From Pseudomonadota bacterium (GTDB taxonomy: Bacteria > Pseudomonadota > Alphaproteobacteria > Rhizobiales > Rhizobiaceae): a DNA stretch of 9,311 nucleotides. The stretch covers positions 1 through 9,311 of the forward strand of contig JAEYXI010000535.1 of assembly GCA_023428515.1 (NCBI GenBank), written 5' to 3'. The translations under genes and the position numbers were made by a program. Below, in pieces: positions 6,683 through 9,311 of this stretch. Under the pieces are notes generated by a model, which saw only the letters and a program-made list of their open reading frames with translations, was not told where the DNA came from and searched no databases. The stretch's first letter is position 1. The number at the start of each line of letters is the position of its first letter.

Positions 6683-6700
6683 AGCACGAGGAGCAGACGA

Positions 6701-7261
6701 ATGTTGACCCGCCGCCAGTTCACCGCAACCGCGCTCGCACTTCTCGCCTTCCCGTCGCTTGCAGCAGCGCAGGACGCGATGCCGTCGGCAACCCAGATCG
6801 AGCGGCAGCTCGATGCGGCGCCGAAGAAAAGGGTCCGACCGGAGGACCGGGTCACGGTGCGCGAGTTCAAGCGCCGGCCGGAACTGCGCCGCATGGCTCC
6901 GTCTATCGACATCCAGTCGATCAACTTCGCCTTCGGCTCGGCGGAAATACCGCGTTCGCAGTACCGCAAGGTCGAGAACATCGCCGATGCGCTGGAACAG
7001 TTGCTACGCAGGCGTCCGCGCACCAAGGTGCTGATCGAGGGCCATACCGACGCGGTTGGGTCGGCGGCCTCGAATCTCGCGCTCTCGGAACGCCGCGCAG
7101 AATCGCTGAAGCGGACGCTGGTCAACGAATTCGGTATACCGCGCAGGGCGCTCGAGACGGTTGGCTACGGCGAGGAGTTCCTGCTGGTGCCGACCCAGAA
7201 CGAGAACTGGCGCAACCGCCGTGTGACTCTGAGGCGCGTCGACGATTTCCTGAGGGACTAG
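6701..7261 (+). CDS. OmpA family protein with RR-containing signal peptide
   Basis: A 186-residue exported protein. Residues 1-23 are a signal peptide (MLTRRQFTA, then a hydrophobic stretch ending PSLAAA before QDA). TRRQF matches the twin-arginine pattern S/T-R-R-x-F, so Tat export is possible, although Sec cannot be excluded. Residues about 74-183 form an OmpA C-terminal peptidoglycan-binding domain, with INFAFGSAEI at the start, GHTDAVGS (114-121) and NLALSERRA (125-133). The two residues expected to hold meso-diaminopimelate in this family, D117 and R132, are present at the usual spacing of 15. There is no N-terminal beta-barrel, so this is a soluble periplasmic or envelope-tethered protein rather than a porin. 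A basic linker (about 38-64) separates signal and domain. An AGGAG site lies 7 bases before the ATG. It is separated from both neighbours by about 100-170 bases and is probably its own unit. Confidence 0.88.
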   Translation: MLTRRQFTATALALLAFPSLAAAQDAMPSATQIERQLDAAPKKRVRPEDRVTVREFKRRPELRRMAPSIDIQSINFAFGSAEIPRSQYRKVENIADALEQLLRRRPRTKVLIEGHTDAVGSAASNLALSERRAESLKRTLVNEFGIPRRALETVGYGEEFLLVPTQNENWRNRRVTLRRVDDFLRD

Positions 7262-7368
7262 GCGGCCAACCTCAGCTTATTTGCAGCAGGCGTTTCGATC
7301 GGATCTTGGGGCGCAAGAGAGGCCGATGCTCCCTCGGGCAGGCTGACCCCTGGCCCAGCCAACGGTTC

Positions 7369-7397
7369 TTGAAACGCGGCGGTGCGATCCGTATCGA
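7369..7397 (+). promoter_or_regulatory. Candidate promoter of the dapB-like gene
   Basis: TTGAAA at 7369-7374 (preceded by C) and TATCGA at 7392-7397 are separated by 17 bases, ahead of the start at 7436. The -35 match is good and the -10 match is weak. The same CTTGAAA core is seen in the candidate promoter at 3264. The rest of the 174-base gap from 7262 to 7435 shows no gene or terminator. Confidence 0.35.
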
Positions 7398-7421
7398 TGG
7401 ATGACATCGGCGGGCGAGGCG

Positions 7422-7427
7422 AGGAGG
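7422..7427 (+). promoter_or_regulatory. Ribosome binding site fixing the dapB-like start
   Basis: A perfect AGGAGG lies 8 bases before the ATG at 7436. This selects 7436 over the in-frame ATG at 7382, whose extra 18 residues precede the Rossmann strand and are not expected in the family. Confidence 0.85.
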
Positions 7428-7435
7428 AATTTGTC

Positions 7436-8242
7436 ATGGCGATCAGAGTGGTGATGGCGGGTGCGACGGGATGGGTCGGGCGGGCGTTGATCCCCGCAAT
7501 CTCAGCGCAGAACGACATGGCGCTGGCGGGCGCGGTGGCGCGCAACGCGGCGGGCCAGGACAGTGGCGCGGCGCTCGGGCTTTCCCCCAACGGCGTGACG
7601 GTGTCGGCGACGCTGGACGAGGCGCTGGCGGCGCCTTCCGACGTGGTGGTCGACTACACCAAGCCTGACGTCGTGAAGGCGAATGCGCTCGCCGCAATCG
7701 GCAAGGGCCGGCATGTGGTGATCGGCACGTCCGGCCTCGGCGCAGCAGACTATACGGAGATCGACGAAGCGGCCAAGGAAAGGGGCGTCGGGGTGATCGC
7801 GGCGGGGAATTTCTCGATCACCGCCACGCTGATGAAGCGGTTCGCGCTGATGGCGGCGAAATATGTGCCCGATGTCGAGATCATCGACTATGCCAGCGCC
7901 AAGAAGCCGGACGCGCCTTCAGGCACGGCGCGCGAACTTGCCGAAGCACTGGCCGAGGTGCGCGGAGCGTCGACTGCAAGGCCGGTGGCCGACGTCCTGG
8001 GCGTCCCCGGAACGCGCGGCGCGGCGGTCGGGGCAGGGAGCGGCGTGCAGGTGCATGCGCTGAGGCTGCCCTCCTACATCCTCTCCTGCGAGGCGCTGTT
8101 CGGCCTGCCCGACGAGCGGCTGACGATACGCCATGACGCCGGCTCGTCGGCCGCGCCCTATGTGGCCGGTACGCTGCTCGCCATCCGCCGCGTGGCGGGG
8201 CTGAAGGGGTTGGTGAGAGGACTGGACGCGCTGATGGAGTAG
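7436..8242 (+). CDS. DapB-like dihydrodipicolinate reductase family protein lacking the catalytic His pair
   Basis: A 268-residue protein with the length and order of DapB, the NAD(P)H-dependent 4-hydroxy-tetrahydrodipicolinate reductase of lysine and diaminopimelate synthesis. The Rossmann motif AGATGWVGR is at 8-16, VVDYTKP at 71-77, GTSG at 97-100, and the hinge AAGNFSI at 122-128. The family signature ending KPDAPSGTA (157-165) is present. However, the E-I-x-E-x-H-H-x-x-K of DapB reads EIIDYASAKK at 148-157, so the two catalytic-site histidines become A153 and S154 while the downstream Lys and DAPSGTA are kept. The later region also reads LPSYILSCEA (211-220) where DapB has a GDIVGEHTA-like stretch. 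Either this is a paralogue with another substrate or a variant of the reductase. I therefore give no gene symbol. A DUF1203 gene follows 73 bases downstream and may be co-transcribed. Confidence 0.85.
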   Translation: MAIRVVMAGATGWVGRALIPAISAQNDMALAGAVARNAAGQDSGAALGLSPNGVTVSATLDEALAAPSDVVVDYTKPDVVKANALAAIGKGRHVVIGTSGLGAADYTEIDEAAKERGVGVIAAGNFSITATLMKRFALMAAKYVPDVEIIDYASAKKPDAPSGTARELAEALAEVRGASTARPVADVLGVPGTRGAAVGAGSGVQVHALRLPSYILSCEALFGLPDERLTIRHDAGSSAAPYVAGTLLAIRRVAGLKGLVRGLDALME

Positions 8243-8315
8243 GCGGCAGGAAACGGGTGGCTGAAGGCGATCGCGTCGCGTAGTCCGAGGGCTCAGTCGA
8301 GCCGGAGGATCACCG

Positions 8316-8786
8316 ATGAGGCCGTTATTCAAGGCACTGCCGACCGAGATCGTGCTGGCATTGCAGGCCGGTGAGCCGGATGCCTACGATATGCCGCCCG
8401 AGCAGAAGATTTCCGATGGCGACGGCGTGCCATGCCGGCATTGCCTGAGGAATGTCGCCGCTGGCGAGCCATATCTGGTGCTGGCCTTCCGCCCGTTTCC
8501 CGCGCTGCAGCCTTATGCCGAGACGGGGCCGATCTTCCTGCACGCCGAGGCATGCGAGCGCGCGCCGGAATCAGACATCCTGCCGGAACTGTTCGGAAAA
8601 ACCGCTGCCTACATCGTGCGCGGCTACAGCGCGGACGACCGCATCGTCTACGGGACCGGGGCGGTGGTGCCGACGGCCGAAATCCCTGTGCGCGCCGGGG
8701 AATTGCTGGCCCGCGAGGACATCGCATACCTGCATATGCGCTCGGCGAAGAACAACTGCTATCAGTGCCGGATCGAGCGGGGTTGA
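8316..8786 (+). CDS. DUF1203 domain-containing protein
   Basis: A 156-residue cytoplasmic-looking protein with no signal peptide or membrane segment. The arrangement PCRHCLRN (39-46), GEPYLVLAFRPF (50-61), PYAETGPIFLHAEAC (66-80), a central YIVRGY (99-104) and a cysteine-containing C-terminus is characteristic of DUF1203. The family has no established biochemical function that I know of. Two CxxC pairs stand out, CRHC (40-43) and CYQC (148-151), together with H76 and C80, which could form a metal site. The start has GGAGG at 8304-8308, 7 bases before the ATG. It lies 73 bases after the dapB-like gene with no terminator between, so a shared transcript is possible. No functional connection can be drawn from the sequence. 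Confidence 0.82.
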   Translation: MRPLFKALPTEIVLALQAGEPDAYDMPPEQKISDGDGVPCRHCLRNVAAGEPYLVLAFRPFPALQPYAETGPIFLHAEACERAPESDILPELFGKTAAYIVRGYSADDRIVYGTGAVVPTAEIPVRAGELLAREDIAYLHMRSAKNNCYQCRIERG

Positions 8787-8846
8787 TGACCCAGCGTCAA
8801 CTGTTCAATCGCGAAACTGTGATTGGCGAGGGGCACGCCGCATACC

Positions 8847-8861
8847 TACGTCGAAGACGTA
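8847..8861. repeat. Short inverted repeat upstream of the lipoprotein gene
   Basis: TACGTC-GAA-GACGTA, 6-base arms with a 3-base spacer, lies 110 bases before the lipoprotein ATG. It sits in a 185-base gap (8787-8971) that otherwise shows no gene and no convincing -35/-10 pair; the gap also holds a run of six G at 8936-8941. It may be an operator for the lipoprotein gene. Confidence 0.3.
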
Positions 8862-8959
8862 AGCAAGGTACAGGCCTATCGATTTGTCCTAGCCCGTAAC
8901 CCTACCCGCTATCACAAACAGACCTGCATCTTACTGGGGGGACCAACGTTCCTGCAGTG

Positions 8960-8964
8960 AGGAG
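8960..8964 (+). promoter_or_regulatory. Ribosome binding site fixing the lipoprotein start
   Basis: AGGAG followed by 7 bases and ATG at 8972. The alternative GTG at 8957 overlaps this region and lacks its own binding site, so 8972 is preferred. Confidence 0.8.
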
Positions 8965-8971
8965 AATTATT

Positions 8972-9199
8972 ATGCTGAGATCACGTCTGTTTCCGGCAGC
9001 ACTGGCCGTCCTGGCGGCGGTTTTGATAGCAGGCTGCTCCACCACCGGTCCCGCCTTCAACGGCTACGACAGAACCGTAACCTCTTCGATCACGCCGCGC
9101 GCGGCGGAGCGGTCGGCGAAGGAACGCTATTCGGGCATGGTCACCAACGGTCGCAGCGGCTACGTGACGCCCCGTGTTGAACGCCGGCCGATGTTCTGA
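8972..9199 (+). CDS. Small envelope lipoprotein of unknown function
   Basis: A 75-residue predicted lipoprotein. The signal peptide begins MLRSRLF, continues with an Ala/Leu/Val-rich hydrophobic core, and ends in the lipobox LIAGC, with C22 as the lipidated residue. S23 follows it; by the E. coli Asp-at-+2 rule that would send the protein to the outer membrane. The mature part is only about 54 residues, polar and basic, rich in Arg, Ser and Thr, without a domain I recognise. Small lipoproteins of this kind are common in rhizobial genomes. The gene has its own strong binding site and ends in an intrinsic terminator 10 bases after the stop, so it is probably a single-gene transcript. Confidence 0.82.
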   Translation: MLRSRLFPAALAVLAAVLIAGCSTTGPAFNGYDRTVTSSITPRAAERSAKERYSGMVTNGRSGYVTPRVERRPMF

Positions 9200-9208
9200 C
9201 GAACAAAG

Positions 9209-9243
9209 AAAAAGCCCGCCGCGGAGTACGCGGCGGGCTTTTT
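9209..9243. terminator. Perfect 15-bp bidirectional intrinsic terminator
   Basis: Arms at 9209-9223 and 9229-9243 are exactly complementary over 15 bases (AAAAAGCCCGCCGCG and its reverse complement) around the loop GAGTA. A T5 run ends the plus-strand stem, and a matching T5 run exists on the minus strand. It sits between the lipoprotein stop and the stop of a converging minus-strand gene, so it can end transcription from both sides. Confidence 0.95.
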
Positions 9244-9259
9244 GCTGAAATGCAGCGCG

Positions 9260-9311
9260 TCAGTTGAACTTGTACTTGGCGGTCACGCGCGCCGTCTGCA
9301 TGGACGTGTCC
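9260..9311 (-). CDS. C-terminal end of a probable outer-membrane beta-barrel protein, truncated by window edge
   Basis: Only the last 16 codons and the stop (TGA at 9260-9262, minus strand) are inside the window. They read DTSMQTARVTAKYKFN. The ending, alternating polar and hydrophobic residues with an aromatic residue one before the end, resembles the final beta strand of outer-membrane proteins, which commonly finish in Y-x-F. Rhizobial porins and Omp25/RopB-like proteins end in a similar way. Position just beyond the bidirectional terminator, with the stop 17 bases from it, supports a real gene. The identity beyond 'likely outer-membrane barrel' cannot be told from so few residues. Confidence 0.55.
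   Translation of the reverse strand, partial: DTSMQTARVTAKYKFN

Noticed and set aside
6661..7404. 247-residue plus-strand frame overlapping the OmpA-family gene
   Set aside because: The other frame has a signal peptide, a full OmpA domain and an AGGAG site; this one reads as out-of-frame residues.
7258..7590. 110-residue minus-strand frame covering the gap before the dapB-like gene
   Set aside because: It runs into the start of the dapB-like gene in antisense, has Pro/Ala/Ser-rich composition and shows no binding site or family feature.
8884..8915. TTGTCC and TATCAC as promoter elements for the lipoprotein gene
   Set aside because: The spacing is 20 bases, outside the usual 16-18, and both hexamers are imperfect.
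1..9311. CRISPR arrays, insertion sequences, tRNA or rRNA genes, toxin-antitoxin or defence modules
   Set aside because: No regularly spaced repeats, transposase motifs, cloverleaf-like segments or known defence domains were found when reading both strands by eye.

Overview
The window is GC-rich chromosomal DNA (roughly 60-65% G+C by eye) with tightly packed genes, strong AGGAG-type ribosome binding sites and CTTGA-type candidate -35 elements. Gene content and protein style (YtcJ-type amidohydrolase, small DnaB-like ATPase, DUF1203 protein, OmpA protein with an RR signal, small lipoprotein) suggest an alphaproteobacterium of the Hyphomicrobiales, most likely near Mesorhizobium/Phyllobacteriaceae. 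That placement is inference from protein style; no rRNA or tRNA gene was seen.

Layout. Positions 3-1364 (+) hold the 3' part of a YtcJ-like amidohydrolase cut by the window edge. It converges on a minus-strand pair: a stand-alone DnaB-C-like ATPase (1394-2107) and a short-chain dehydrogenase (2297-3112). From 3337 to 6598 (+) lies a four-gene run: cysteine-synthase-like PLP enzyme, AlaX-type alanyl-tRNA editing protein, 3-mercaptopyruvate sulfurtransferase and GNAT acetyltransferase. Two of its three junctions overlap (1 and 4 bases). A candidate promoter lies just upstream of it. Next come an OmpA-domain envelope protein (6701-7261), a DapB-like reductase (7436-8242) with a DUF1203 protein behind it (8316-8786), and a small lipoprotein (8972-9199). 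A perfect 15-bp hairpin terminator (9209-9243) separates the lipoprotein from the C-terminus of a minus-strand gene, probably an outer-membrane beta-barrel protein, that runs off the window.

How the genes may work together. The clearest functional unit is the 3337-6598 run, which combines serine/cysteine-type PLP chemistry, removal of mischarged amino acids from tRNA-Ala, and sulfur transfer from 3-mercaptopyruvate. It looks like a sulfur amino acid and translation quality-control operon. Two enzymes carry active-site departures from their textbook relatives. The cysteine-synthase-like protein has TAGNTG for TSGNTG and CDYG where PSSG is expected. The DapB-like protein lacks the catalytic His-His pair. 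Their default names should therefore be treated with caution. I saw no CRISPR array, IS element, prophage or recognisable defence system. The window is mostly ordinary chromosome, with the items above as the points of interest.
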